A DNA stretch of 52,379 bases, from the NCBI GenBank assembly GCA_947258655.1, contig CAMYJD010000015.1, positions 1 through 52,379 of the forward strand. The letters are read 5' to 3'. This document shows, one piece after another, positions 9,270 to 18,531 of this stretch. The translations under genes and the position numbers were made by a program. The notes below the pieces were generated by a model. It did not search any database. It was not told the DNA's origin and saw only the letters and a list, made by a program, of their open reading frames with translations. The DNA is from an uncultured Gammaproteobacteria bacterium (GTDB lineage: Bacteria > Pseudomonadota > Gammaproteobacteria > JAADHQ01). The number at the start of each line of letters is the position of its first letter. Positions within the stretch are counted from its first letter, which is position 1.

Positions 9270-9799
9270 TTTTTACCCAGACGAAGTTACCGGGTGCATA
9301 CACTATTGACCTGGAGCCTCATCATGATGAACGGGGATTTTTTGCGCGTGCATGGTGTGAAAATGAATTTGCAGAGCAGGGATTAAATCCCTGTATCAAG
9401 CAATGCAATATCTCATTTAATCCCAATGAAGGGACCCTGAGGGGAATGCATTACCAGGCTGATCCACATGGAGAAGTAAAACTGGTGCGATGCACAATGG
9501 GCAAGATCTATGATGTCATTATAGATATACGCCGTGATTCGTCGACATATAAACAGCATTTTGCTGTTGAACTCAGTGCAGAAAACAGGCGCATGTTGTA
9601 TATTCCGGAAGGATTTGCGCATGGTTTTCAAACATTAACGGATAATGTCGAAGTGTTCTACCAGATGGCCCAGAGTTATGTCCCTGGCGCTGCACGTGGT
9701 ATCAGATGGAATGATCCTGTATTCAAGATCGAGTGGCCGGAGGTATCAAGGAGAATTATGTCTGAGCGCGACGCACAGTACCCGGACTATCAGGATTAA
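9266..9799 (+). CDS. NDP-4-keto-6-deoxysugar 3,5-epimerase (RmlC/RfbC family)
   Basis: The product is 177 residues, a normal RmlC length, when started at the ATG overlapping the methyltransferase stop. It shows the cupin signature EHDERGFFARAWC-like segment (HHDERGFFARAWC), LRGMHYQ with the catalytic His, and YIPEGFAHGFQTL, all RmlC hallmarks. In this operon the substrate would be a CDP-linked keto-sugar rather than the dTDP sugar of rhamnose synthesis, because no dTDP genes accompany it. An upstream in-frame ATG at 9218 lies inside the methyltransferase and adds 16 residues without family support. Confidence 0.9.
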   Translation: MIFTQTKLPGAYTIDLEPHHDERGFFARAWCENEFAEQGLNPCIKQCNISFNPNEGTLRGMHYQADPHGEVKLVRCTMGKIYDVIIDIRRDSSTYKQHFAVELSAENRRMLYIPEGFAHGFQTLTDNVEVFYQMAQSYVPGAARGIRWNDPVFKIEWPEVSRRIMSERDAQYPDYQD

Positions 9800-9830
9800 A
9801 CACAACAGATTATAGAAGGTTCATTGGAAT

Positions 9831-11138
9831 ATGTCTGATAGCGGTAAAATAGGCCAGAGAATGTACGCTCTCGTTGAGGAGTTATATCCGATATGCCGAA
9901 GTATTACCGGCAATGGCGTGCGCTCTACTCTGGAGATTATCAAGCAATCGACGCCAATTACGATACATGAAGTCAAGACAGGGACGCAGGTTTTCGACTG
10001 GACTGTCCCCAAAGAATGGAATATCAATGATGCCTATATTATAGGCCCCGATGGGGACAAGATTGTTGATTTTAACGAGAATAATCTGCATGTTCTGAAT
10101 TACAGCGCACCTATCAATACTACTGTGCCGCTGGACAAACTCAAGGAGCATCTCTATACCTTGCCTGAGCATCCGCAATGGATACCCTATCGTACTTCCT
10201 ATTATCAGGAGAAGTGGGGCTTTTGTCTGAGTCATGATCAGTATACCAGTCTCAAGGAAGGTGATTATGAAGTTGTCATTGACTCGACGCTCTCTGACGG
10301 TCATCTTACCTATGGCGAGTACCTGATAAAAGGTGAAACAGATGATGAGATATTGCTCTCGTGTCATATCTGTCACCCATCTCTGTGTAATGATAATTTA
10401 TCCGGCATTGCGCTTATGGCGCAACTAATAGATCACTTGCATAAGCAGAAGTTACGCTATTCCTACCGATTCTTATTTATACCAGGGACAATAGGTTCTA
10501 TTACATGGTTAAGCCGTAACGAAAATACAGCTGCAAAAATAAAGCATGGACTGGTTGTGGTTTGTGTTGGAGATCCGGGGTCGTTTACCTATAAGCGCAG
10601 CAGGGATGGCGATGCGGAAATAGACAGGGCGGTGCTAAATGTGCTTGGCGATATCGAAACAGATTTTAATGTGATCGATTTTTATCCTTATGGATACGAT
10701 GAACGTCAATACTGTTCGCCAGGGTTTAATTTAAAAGTGGGTAGTCTGTCCCGGTCAACCCATGGTTGTTTCCCCGAGTATCATACATCGGCAGATAACC
10801 TTTCATTCATCACACCTGATGCGATGGAGGAATCACTAAGCGTCTATATTTCGGTAATGGATATTCTTGAAAACAATAAGACATATATTAATACCAGCCC
10901 GAAATGTGAGCCGCAACTGGGTAAGAGAGGTTTATATGATAGTACAGGCGGTACACATACCAACGACAAAAATTTCCAAATGGCTCTACTGTGGATTTTA
11001 AACCTCTCTGACGGCTCTTACTCTCTACTGGATATTGCAGAGCGCTCACAAATACCTTTCAGTACCATAAAAGCGGCAGCAGCTGCCCTGTATGGTACGG
11101 ACCTCTTGAAAGAAACACCTGTAACTGATCCAAAATGA
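9831..11138 (+). CDS. DUF4910 protein: M28-aminopeptidase-like fold with C-terminal winged helix
   Basis: The 435-residue protein matches the polysaccharide-operon family with an N-terminal DUF2172-like insert (DWTVPKEWNINDAYI), a zinc-peptidase-like core and a C-terminal winged helix (LLDIAERSQIPFSTIKAAAA). Candidate metal ligands are in SCHICHPSLCNDNLSG (about residues 181-196) and PEYHTSADN (about 317), arranged as in M28 peptidases. Members of this family recur in nucleotide-sugar and surface-polysaccharide clusters, but I know of no established reaction. The stop overlaps the next gene by four bases. A deacylase or amidase acting on the sugar is one hypothesis; it is not shown by the sequence. 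Confidence 0.8.
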   Translation: MSDSGKIGQRMYALVEELYPICRSITGNGVRSTLEIIKQSTPITIHEVKTGTQVFDWTVPKEWNINDAYIIGPDGDKIVDFNENNLHVLNYSAPINTTVPLDKLKEHLYTLPEHPQWIPYRTSYYQEKWGFCLSHDQYTSLKEGDYEVVIDSTLSDGHLTYGEYLIKGETDDEILLSCHICHPSLCNDNLSGIALMAQLIDHLHKQKLRYSYRFLFIPGTIGSITWLSRNENTAAKIKHGLVVVCVGDPGSFTYKRSRDGDAEIDRAVLNVLGDIETDFNVIDFYPYGYDERQYCSPGFNLKVGSLSRSTHGCFPEYHTSADNLSFITPDAMEESLSVYISVMDILENNKTYINTSPKCEPQLGKRGLYDSTGGTHTNDKNFQMALLWILNLSDGSYSLLDIAERSQIPFSTIKAAAAALYGTDLLKETPVTDPK

Positions 11139-11872
11139 CACAAGTTAACAATCATGTTGCAGTTGTGACGGGTGCGAGTAGCGGTATTGGTCGCGCGATT
11201 GCATTGATGCTGGCATCCGAGGGAATGGCTGTATATTTATTGGGTCGTAGCGAATCAAGATTGGAGCAGCTGGCAGATGAAATTAACAGCCTTGGCGGCA
11301 AGTCCTATGTATACGCACTGGACCTGACAAATGAGACCGAAGTTGCAGACTTTCGCTTACATCTAGAAAAAACATATGATGGTATCCAGGTTCTGGTTCA
11401 CTCTGCTGGTGCTATTGTATTGAATGATATACAGGCTGCTTCTATTGAAGAATTCGATATGCAGTATCGGGTCAATTTGCGTGCGCCTTATCAATTGACC
11501 CAGGCCTTATTGCCACTGATTATCTCCGGTCAAGGTCAAATAATATTTATAAACTCTTCAGCGGGTTTAATGAGTGCCAAGGCAGATGTCGGTCAGTATG
11601 CGGCGACAAAGCATGGTCTGAGAGCATTTGCCGATAGTTTAAGAGATGAACTTAACAGTAAAGGCGTGCGCGTGCTAAGTGTCTACCCGGGTCGTACAGC
11701 AAGCGCGATGCAGGAAGAAATACATAAAGAAGAAGGTAGAGAGTATAAACCGGAAAACCTTATGCAGCCGGAGGATGTTGCTACCGTCGTTAAAACGGCG
11801 ATAAATCTTCCGAGTACGGCTGAAATGACCGATGTTAGTATAAGACCAATGATAAAATTAAAGTCAGATTAA
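11135..11872 (+). CDS. Short-chain dehydrogenase/reductase
   Basis: A classical SDR of 245 residues. The cofactor motif is VTGASSGIGRAIA (residues 11-23) and the catalytic Ser and YxxxK lie in INSSAGLMSAKADVGQYAATK. It starts at an ATG overlapping the DUF4910 stop (ATGA), so it is translationally coupled and closes the operon. The likely task is an NAD(P)H-dependent keto reduction of the sugar or of a decorating group. A spacer of 161 bases follows before the first sulfotransferase. Confidence 0.88.
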   Translation: MTQVNNHVAVVTGASSGIGRAIALMLASEGMAVYLLGRSESRLEQLADEINSLGGKSYVYALDLTNETEVADFRLHLEKTYDGIQVLVHSAGAIVLNDIQAASIEEFDMQYRVNLRAPYQLTQALLPLIISGQGQIIFINSSAGLMSAKADVGQYAATKHGLRAFADSLRDELNSKGVRVLSVYPGRTASAMQEEIHKEEGREYKPENLMQPEDVATVVKTAINLPSTAEMTDVSIRPMIKLKSD

Positions 11873-12033
11873 AATGTCAGGTTGTATAGTTTGTGTTAAT
11901 TAAGAAGACTGCTCCTTTAATTCTTTTTTGGATACCTTGAGTCATTTTTAAAATATAGTAACAATGAACGCATGATGGATTTATTAATTTGTATGTCATG
12001 AAATAGGCTGTCTACGCGTAAAATGGTGATTAT

Positions 12034-12894
12034 ATGAAATTACGATCAATTAAAAAGATTGCGATAAATAATCCAGTAACAGCTTATGTTAAACGGACCA
12101 TGAATAATCCATTTTATGATAAATCAGATTTTGTCATTATTCATACTGCCCATCATAAGATTGGTACATCATGGTTCAGTAAAATATTTAATCTCATTGC
12201 CATTGAGTTTGGTCTGCCGATTGCTTCAAATGATCTTTCTCTGCTGCCCAAAGGGCGCCCGGCAATATTTTTTCAAACGAGGGTGTATGTAATTCCTGGT
12301 TCTCTAACCAATTATCGAGGATCGCATATGATTCGTGATCCACGGGATGTGGTGCTGTCAGGTTATCATTATCATTTATGGACAAATGAGGAGTGGTGCA
12401 ACAAAAAAATCAAAGATTTACCTGCTGATATGGAGAAAGTATGGCCGCTGTTGCCGGTTAACGAAATTAAGGAAATGTCATATAAGGAATATCTGAACTC
12501 ACTTTCTACTGAAGAAGGAATCTTGGCGGAAATGAAACGTGCATCTACAACATCGATCAAAGGTATAGTTGAGTGGAATTATATGGACAAAAATATCTTC
12601 GAGTTTAAATACGAGGATATTATGCAGAATGAAGATAAATATTTCAGATTGTTATTTCAACACTACGGTTTTAAAGAGAAAGCAATGGAAAAGGCCTTGA
12701 AAATAGCGCAGTCTTGTAGTTTTAGCAATCGAACCAAGCGTGATATTGGTGATGTTGATAGCAAGTCTCATTTAAGGTCGGGTAAGTTGCAACAATGGAA
12801 AGATGAATATACTGAAAAACATAAAGAATGTTTTAAAGAGTTGCATGGTCAGGATTTGATCAGGCTCGGTTATGAGTCTGAATTAAACTGGTAG
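12034..12894 (+). CDS. Sulfotransferase (cytosolic-type fold, PAPS-dependent)
   Basis: The 286-residue protein has the 5'-phosphosulfate loop in HTAHHKIGTSWFSK (residues 37-50) and the 3'-phosphate-binding segment in RDPRDVVLSGYHYH (101-114). The C-terminal SGKLQQWKDEYTEKH resembles the RxGKxGxWK PAPS-binding motif of Sulfotransfer_1 enzymes. It would move sulfate from PAPS to a hydroxyl or amine of the glycan or a lipid. It lies 161 bases after the sugar operon on the same strand and faces a convergent acyltransferase gene. First of eight sulfotransferases in the region. Confidence 0.85.
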   Translation: MKLRSIKKIAINNPVTAYVKRTMNNPFYDKSDFVIIHTAHHKIGTSWFSKIFNLIAIEFGLPIASNDLSLLPKGRPAIFFQTRVYVIPGSLTNYRGSHMIRDPRDVVLSGYHYHLWTNEEWCNKKIKDLPADMEKVWPLLPVNEIKEMSYKEYLNSLSTEEGILAEMKRASTTSIKGIVEWNYMDKNIFEFKYEDIMQNEDKYFRLLFQHYGFKEKAMEKALKIAQSCSFSNRTKRDIGDVDSKSHLRSGKLQQWKDEYTEKHKECFKELHGQDLIRLGYESELNW

Positions 12895-13049
12895 CAAGTA
12901 TTGGGATTATTGTGATTTATATCTGGATATGAGTCCGGCGCCGGTGAATAAGCAGTATTACTTCTCATGATGTCGTCCGTCGTTGTTCCTAGGCGTCTCA
13001 GTAATAAAGTCGTGACCATATTTCGGTGTAATGTCTTGCTAATAAAGGC

Positions 13050-13070
13050 CTTTACTATTATATAGTAAAG
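13050..13070. terminator. AT-rich hairpin between convergent genes
   Basis: CTTTACTA (13050-13057) pairs with TAGTAAAG (13063-13070) around a 5-base loop. It lies between the convergent ends of the sulfotransferase at 12034 and the acyltransferase at 13114. The stem is weak and no strong T-run follows, so this is only a possible terminator. Confidence 0.3.
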
Positions 13071-13113
13071 ATAGATATCTTTGGACAAAAACTGGGGTTC
13101 CCTGTCCCTGGGA

Positions 13114-13806
13114 TTATTCAGCTACACGGTTTTTGATAACACGAGCAGGGGAGCCAGCAACTATCGAATTTTCCGGTATAGATTTGGTAACGACGGAGCC
13201 TGCGGCAATTACAGCGCCTCTACCGATAGTGATGCCATCTAGAATGATTACGCCAAATCCAATCCATACATCATCCTCTATTATAATTCCACCTTTGGAG
13301 GATATTGGTTGATCGGCAATAAGCTCACCAGGTTCGATGCCATGATTATATGAATAGAATGCACAATTTGGGGCAATTTCGACCTTGCTGCCAATGGTTA
13401 TGGAAGACAGATACGCGTTAATTTGACACCTGGGTTGTATATGCGTTTTGCTGCCAATAGTCAGAGTTCCGCCGTGGCCGGTCTGAATAATCGTGTCACG
13501 ATGCAGGTGGACCTTGTCGCCGAAACGTATCTTTCCGCCACCCGCTTCAGATCTGGCGAAATTGTCCTCATATATCAATACTCGGTCGTCTATATAAATG
13601 TTGGAGCCATACTGAAAATTGCTATGACTTAGCTGTGCATTCGGTGATATAAATCCCCCGGTATTTATCCTCGCCAGGGCTATGCGATGATAGTAAGGTG
13701 GAATGCCGATGCAGGCCAATTTGCGAGCTATTTTTCCAAAAGCAGGCAGATGTGAGAAGCGTAATAAAAACTTAATCCATTTTTTTCTTGGTCCGGTCAT
13801 ATGCAT
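13114..13806 (-). CDS. Hexapeptide-repeat O-acyltransferase (left-handed beta-helix)
   Basis: The 230-residue protein has a basic N-terminus followed by imperfect hexapeptide repeats, for example ITIGSKVEIAPNCAFY, IIIEDDVWIGFGVIIL and ITIGRGAVIAAGSVVT. The end IPENSIVAGSPARVIK is the standard close of LbetaH acetyltransferases (WcaF/Maa-like). It probably transfers an acetyl group from acetyl-CoA to a sugar hydroxyl. Two ATGs lie at 13806 and 13800. It stands alone on the minus strand between two plus-strand sulfotransferases, so it is probably a separate transcription unit and a decorating enzyme of the same glycan. Confidence 0.88.
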   Translation of the reverse strand: MHMTGPRKKWIKFLLRFSHLPAFGKIARKLACIGIPPYYHRIALARINTGGFISPNAQLSHSNFQYGSNIYIDDRVLIYEDNFARSEAGGGKIRFGDKVHLHRDTIIQTGHGGTLTIGSKTHIQPRCQINAYLSSITIGSKVEIAPNCAFYSYNHGIEPGELIADQPISSKGGIIIEDDVWIGFGVIILDGITIGRGAVIAAGSVVTKSIPENSIVAGSPARVIKNRVAE

Positions 13807-14358
13807 AAGCTTGACTCGCTTGTATTGCTAAATTCAATGATATCCGTGAACATCATAATTATTCAGTATTGTTGCTTTAATAATATCAGTCTTGTCCATA
13901 AGCGAAAATAGCTGGTGAATTGCTGTCCAGATATATATATTATATGTAAATACAGACAAAATATAGATAGTGAATAGATAAAAACACACCGTTTTTTAGT
14001 AACATAGAGGCCGCCTGATAACCGCAACCTGATTTAATGCGGGGGTGGCTGCATAGGTGTAAAGTGGATTCGAGATATCATGATAGTCGATCTGTATATT
14101 CCTTATGTAGGGGATAGGGCATGCTCGGTTATGTAATGTTGGTTCAGTCAAAGGCCATCCCCGGTCAAATTTATTAATGTTATTGCTTTGTAATTATGCA
14201 ATCAGGAGATGGTTATGAAAGGGTGTGTACCGGAAAAAACAATATTGTTTAGCCATTAATACTGGGTTCATTTAAAATAATCTTTCATACCAAATACACT
14301 TGAATTTATGTAAGATAATGCCAGTTAATATTATATTTATGTGCTTTCGAGGTTGACA
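13807..14358. other. AT-rich spacer between divergent genes
   Basis: This 552-base stretch separates the starts of the minus-strand acyltransferase and the plus-strand sulfotransferase, so it should hold both promoters. I see no gene. ACTTGAATTTATG near 14297 is identical to the right end of the IS30 relic at 31811, but no longer alignment could be made, so it is not called as a relic. Confidence 0.5.
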
Positions 14359-15303
14359 ATGTCGGGAAAATATTTAAAGAAACTCAAAAGATATGTATTC
14401 GGTACAGGGAATAAAACCGATTTGAATGGATATTCTCTTGACTTCCCGGAAGCTGATGTCAGTGCACATGCATGCACTGTTGCTGAAGAAATTCGCGGGG
14501 AAGATCGTAAACCTGCAATTATTATTCACGGGGTTATGCCCAGATCCGGAACCGTTTATGTCGGGGAATTATTGAGATTGCATCCTGACTTGCAAGCCTA
14601 TCCAAATGATATATGGGAGTTTCCATTTTTGCAATTGACGGGAACCTTGGATGCTGCGCAGGAACAGTTTTTCAAAGCATATAAATACAATATGGGGAAA
14701 ATCGGTGAAGACGATTTTTTGCAAATCTTCGGGGCATCTATAATCGCATATCTTTATAAATATCTTCCGAGCGATAAGCGCTTGTTGATAAAAGTCCCGG
14801 ATGTGTGTTATTTGAATTATTTCGAGACAGTGTTCCCGAATGAAAACCTTCTTCTGCTGATGCGTGATGGTAGAGATGTCGTTAGCTCGACAATTCGAAC
14901 ATGGCCGAAGAAAAAATTTAGCGATGCCTGTATACGTTGGGATTTGAGCGCAAAAATCGCATTGAAATATGACGATGTCAACGGCGGAGAGAAAAATGGT
15001 TTCTTGTTGGCCCGGTACGAGGATGCGTTTAAAGATCCAGTGTCGTTTGTAACAGATGCCTGTAATTATATGGGTCTTGACGTCAATCGTTACCCATTCG
15101 ACAAGATGGATGAAATCCGTGTTATCGGGTCATCATCACATAAAAAGGACGGTAAAGTTACCTGGGAAGGTGAGGGAAAGCCAAAGGACTTCAAGACACA
15201 AGGGCGCTGGGAAGACTGGTCAGAGAAAGATAAGGATACTTTCAAAAAAATCGCAGGTGAATCGCTAATAAAATCCGGTTATTGTGATAATCTGGATTGG
15301 TAA
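14359..15303 (+). CDS. Sulfotransferase (PAPS-dependent)
   Basis: Started at the ATG at 14359, which has a GAGG Shine-Dalgarno six bases upstream, the product is 314 residues; the GTG at 14341 is less likely. The 5'-phosphosulfate loop is HGVMPRSGTVYVGELL (residues 57-72) and the 3'-phosphate segment is LMRDGRDVVSSTIRTW. The C-terminus QGRWEDWSEKDKDTFKKIAG resembles the GxW motif of eukaryotic-type sulfotransferases. It leads a plus-strand run with a GT4 enzyme 108 bases downstream. Confidence 0.83.
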   Translation: MSGKYLKKLKRYVFGTGNKTDLNGYSLDFPEADVSAHACTVAEEIRGEDRKPAIIIHGVMPRSGTVYVGELLRLHPDLQAYPNDIWEFPFLQLTGTLDAAQEQFFKAYKYNMGKIGEDDFLQIFGASIIAYLYKYLPSDKRLLIKVPDVCYLNYFETVFPNENLLLLMRDGRDVVSSTIRTWPKKKFSDACIRWDLSAKIALKYDDVNGGEKNGFLLARYEDAFKDPVSFVTDACNYMGLDVNRYPFDKMDEIRVIGSSSHKKDGKVTWEGEGKPKDFKTQGRWEDWSEKDKDTFKKIAGESLIKSGYCDNLDW

Positions 15304-15411
15304 GCGTTATTTTTGCATAATAATGATTCTTATTACCAGCAAACATAAACTTCATGTTGCTAATATTTTTATGTCCGCTCGCAATTAGAGAAAATCGATA
15401 GCCAGAATAAC

Positions 15412-16464
15412 ATGAATAATTGTAAGATCAATATAATAACAAAGAGGATGAAACATCACGCTGGGCATTCGGGATATGATCAGCTTATAGATTATATCGA
15501 TGTGGACAGGGTGATTGCGCCAGCAAAAGCTACACCGATGCAAAAAGTCATGGCATATTTTGCCAGGCCGGCCGTGAAAAATTCGGGTTTGAAATGGTAC
15601 CATCGGATTAATCTGGTTGCTGAAGTCCAAGCTGGGAGAATCTGGTTAAAAGATAGCAATCAGATCTTTCATTATTTATATGGCGAAAACTCATATCGTT
15701 ATCTTGGTATGCTAAAGGGTTTAAAGCGTAAAAATAATAAAATAATATGCACATACCATATACCGCCATACAGATTCCCGGAGATAGTGAAGAATACAGG
15801 TCATTTCTCGCAAATTGATGCAGCCATCGCAGTTTCTACCATGCAGCTAGATTATCTCTCCGAGCTTGTTGGTAGTGAACGCGTATTTTATGTTCCTCAT
15901 GGAATTGATGTGGATTACTTTCGGCCTAGTGATGTTGTTAAATATGAGGCAGGCCATTTTAAATGCCTTTTTGTAGGTACGCATCTGAGGGATTTTGAAA
16001 CGCTGGCTGAAACTGCAAGTTTGCTTGAAAGGTTAGGAGAGCAAATAGAGATAATAGCAGTTACATCACCGACAAATAGAGCGCTGCTTGATGGGCATGA
16101 AAATATCACTATGTTATCGAATATTAGTGATGAGGAATTGTTACGTTTATATCAGGAGTCAGACATATTGTTATTGCCGTTGCTTGGAGCGACAGCAAAT
16201 AATAGTATTCTGGAGGCTGTAGCATGCGGGCTTCCAATTCTTGTTACAGATTTACCGGGAGTCAAAGATTATGTTACTAGTGATATTGCGGTGTTTGTCG
16301 GTATGAGTGACGCGAATGCATTGGCGGAAGAAGTTATCCGTCTATACAAAGACCGAGAGCAGCTCAAAAGAATGTCTGTTGCATGTAGGGAACATGCGCT
16401 GAAGTTCGGATGGCGAGAGGTCGCAAAAAAAACTATTGAGATATATAATCAGGTTCTGTCATGA
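15412..16464 (+). CDS. GT4-family glycosyltransferase
   Basis: This 350-residue GT-B protein starts INIITKRMKHHAGHSGYDQL, a pattern seen in GT4 enzymes of exopolysaccharide clusters. It contains VPHGIDVDYFRPSD at the domain linker and the donor-binding E motif in NNSILEAVACGLPILVTDLP. It ends in a normal C-terminal helix region (WREVAKKTIEIYNQVL). It is preceded by a sulfotransferase on the same strand and followed almost at once by IS30-derived debris. Sugar specificity cannot be read. Confidence 0.88.
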   Translation: MNNCKINIITKRMKHHAGHSGYDQLIDYIDVDRVIAPAKATPMQKVMAYFARPAVKNSGLKWYHRINLVAEVQAGRIWLKDSNQIFHYLYGENSYRYLGMLKGLKRKNNKIICTYHIPPYRFPEIVKNTGHFSQIDAAIAVSTMQLDYLSELVGSERVFYVPHGIDVDYFRPSDVVKYEAGHFKCLFVGTHLRDFETLAETASLLERLGEQIEIIAVTSPTNRALLDGHENITMLSNISDEELLRLYQESDILLLPLLGATANNSILEAVACGLPILVTDLPGVKDYVTSDIAVFVGMSDANALAEEVIRLYKDREQLKRMSVACREHALKFGWREVAKKTIEIYNQVLS

Positions 16465-16469
16465 AGTAT

Positions 16470-17196
16470 TTTATGGTGTACATTGCTGCTTCAGCAATTG
16501 CTACGATCCCGAAAAAATCTCATTCATTATGTTGCGTAGGTTCTCTTCTATTTCCTGCATGTAGCGAACAGATCGAGAGCTTTAACGGGGAGTAACTGGA
16601 TGGTCGTATCAACGCCTTATTCGCCATTTTCGGATGGCCATGGCATATTAAATTTTAGGCGTGATTTTCGATCACCCAGGGTCGCGAATGCGTGCTTGAC
16701 AATCTACTTACGCAGGCAATCGATTTTATCGCACTTTTTACGCTGTTTATGACTGCATCGAAGCATGTATAAGGTGTTACCGGATTGTCTATAGGTATGG
16801 ATATATTGGTTGATCCGTGTGCCACTGATGAATAGACATTTTGGATTGCAGCGTTAGGTGAATGAGCTCCGGGCATCAATCATCGTTGGCCTAGCGCGAT
16901 AGAGGCCTGGAATGATTGTTCGATACGAGGGTTGACTTGCTGAACCCGTTAGTCTCTCAGGCCGGAATTACCTTAAATTTGATTGCTTATCGAGGACTTA
17001 TGGGTATACATTATTCGGAAGATATTCTAATCTATTCTACTTGCTTCCATAAGGATAAAATCAGGTATCATTGTTCGTGATCAAACCGAGTGTTGCCTCA
17101 GTTGTGCTCCCTTGTCTTGTCCGATTCAGGGACACACATTATGCCGCTGCTTGCCCATTATCCTGGCTATAAATTTACACTTACGAATTGAGTTGA
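16470..17196 (-). mobile_element. Decayed, nearly full-length IS30-family copy filling the spacer
   Basis: Read on the minus strand, this spacer aligns by eye with the IS30 copy at 23021-24094 over most of its length. An eroded left end is at 17172-17196 (TACACTTACGAATTGAGTT against the IRL complement). A left flank shares AAGACAA(A/G)GGAGCAC and ATACCTGATTTTATCC with the relic at 30961. The middle keeps GGCCTGAGAG and TATTCATCAGT-like blocks, and a right end keeps GAATGAGATTTTTTCGG against the coding end. All frames are broken. The left edge lies about ten bases from a glycosyltransferase stop and the right edge twelve bases before another start. Confidence 0.7.
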
Positions 17197-17208
17197 AATA
17201 TAGTATAT

Positions 17209-18456
17209 ATGCACCCTTATCATAAAACTACATTACTGAGCATAAACAACTATTATTATCGCCGTGGCGGGGCGGAATTTGTGTTTTTGGAACAAAATAG
17301 ACTATTTAATGAAATAGGCTGGGATATTGTTCCTTTTGCAATGCGGCACAAGGATAATCTCAGTAGCGAATGGTCTGAATATTTTATTGATACTATTGAA
17401 TTTGGCGAAGAATATTTATTCATGGAGAAACTGATTAAGGTGCCCAAGGTCATTTATTCATTTGAAGCAAGAGAAAAACTAAGCCGTTTACTTGATAAAA
17501 TAAAGCCGGATATTTGCCATGCACATAACATCTATCACCATATATCCCCATCTATCTTTAGTATCCTCAAGCAGCGCGATATACCCACTGTACTAACGCT
17601 GCATGATCTGAAGCTTGCTTGTCCAGCTTACAAAATGTTGAGTCACGATGGTATATGTGAACGATGTAACAATGGCACGCTTCTAAATGTTATCAAGCAT
17701 AAGTGCGTAAAGGATTCTCGTGTACTCAGTGCAATAGTATACCTTGAGTCTGTAGTAAACAGATCGTTAAAAAGCTATGTGAACAATGTAAATAAATTTG
17801 TAGTACCGAGTAAATTCTACCTTGAGAAATTTGTTGAGTGGGGTTTCAATCGTAAACAATTCATCCATATACCCAATTTCATCGATATCCATAAATATCA
17901 GCCGGATTTCAGTGCCGGTAATTATTTTGTATATTTTGGCCGGCTTGGTCATGAAAAAGGTCTGACCACACTGCTGAAAGCTGCTGGGAATACACAAGTC
18001 CCATTGGTTATAGTCGGGACCGGCCACGAAGAGGAGAGTTTACAGAAATTAGCGCAGGAACTAGGCGTCAGAGTCGATTTCCTTGGTTTCCAGTCCGGCG
18101 AAAAATTGCATGCGGCAATCCGTTCGGCACGGGCGGTTGTATTACCGTCGGAGTGGTATGAAAATGCTCCTATTTCCGTTATGGAAGCCTATGCCTTGGG
18201 AGTGCCGGTGATCGGAGCTGACATCGGCGGTATCCCTGAGCTGATTCAAGAGGATATTACCGGTATCCGCTTTGCCAGTGGGTCGGTAGAAAGTCTTGGC
18301 CAGGCATTACAGCGGATGTCAAATCTCCCTGATTCCAGGATAGAAGAGATGGGGCGGGCAGCTCGTAATTGGGTCGAGTCCGAATATACGGCAGATCTGT
18401 TCCGCGAGCGACTTCTGGAGCTTTATCAATCCCTTGGAGTATCCGTGAGTACATGA
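17209..18456 (+). CDS. GT4-family glycosyltransferase
   Basis: The 415-residue protein has the N-terminal pattern NNYYYRRGGAEFVFLEQNR, the acceptor-domain HAHNIYHHISPSIF and TLHDLKLACPAYKM, and a Cys-containing loop (CERCNNG...KHKC) that recurs in a GT4 subgroup. The donor half has YFGRLGHEKGLTTLLKA, IVGTGHEEE and the E-x7-E motif in ENAPISVMEAYALGVPVIG. No clear Shine-Dalgarno precedes the ATG, whose upstream DNA is the eroded end of an IS30 copy. It is followed by a second GT4 gene 75 bases downstream, probably in the same transcript. Confidence 0.9.
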   Translation: MHPYHKTTLLSINNYYYRRGGAEFVFLEQNRLFNEIGWDIVPFAMRHKDNLSSEWSEYFIDTIEFGEEYLFMEKLIKVPKVIYSFEAREKLSRLLDKIKPDICHAHNIYHHISPSIFSILKQRDIPTVLTLHDLKLACPAYKMLSHDGICERCNNGTLLNVIKHKCVKDSRVLSAIVYLESVVNRSLKSYVNNVNKFVVPSKFYLEKFVEWGFNRKQFIHIPNFIDIHKYQPDFSAGNYFVYFGRLGHEKGLTTLLKAAGNTQVPLVIVGTGHEEESLQKLAQELGVRVDFLGFQSGEKLHAAIRSARAVVLPSEWYENAPISVMEAYALGVPVIGADIGGIPELIQEDITGIRFASGSVESLGQALQRMSNLPDSRIEEMGRAARNWVESEYTADLFRERLLELYQSLGVSVST

Positions 18457-18531
18457 GCCTATTTAAATATCGGGGAAATATTTCAAATATTGTATAATAT
18501 TCATAAATATTAATAGTAGAGAAATCCATTT

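Noticed and set aside
14285-14310. Possible IS30 right end before the sulfotransferase at 14359
   Set aside because: Only a 13-base match to the relic end at 31811 was found; no neighbouring sequence aligned.
16655-16879. 74-codon minus-strand frame in the spacer
   Set aside because: It lies in DNA that aligns with the IS30 transposase in a different, broken frame.
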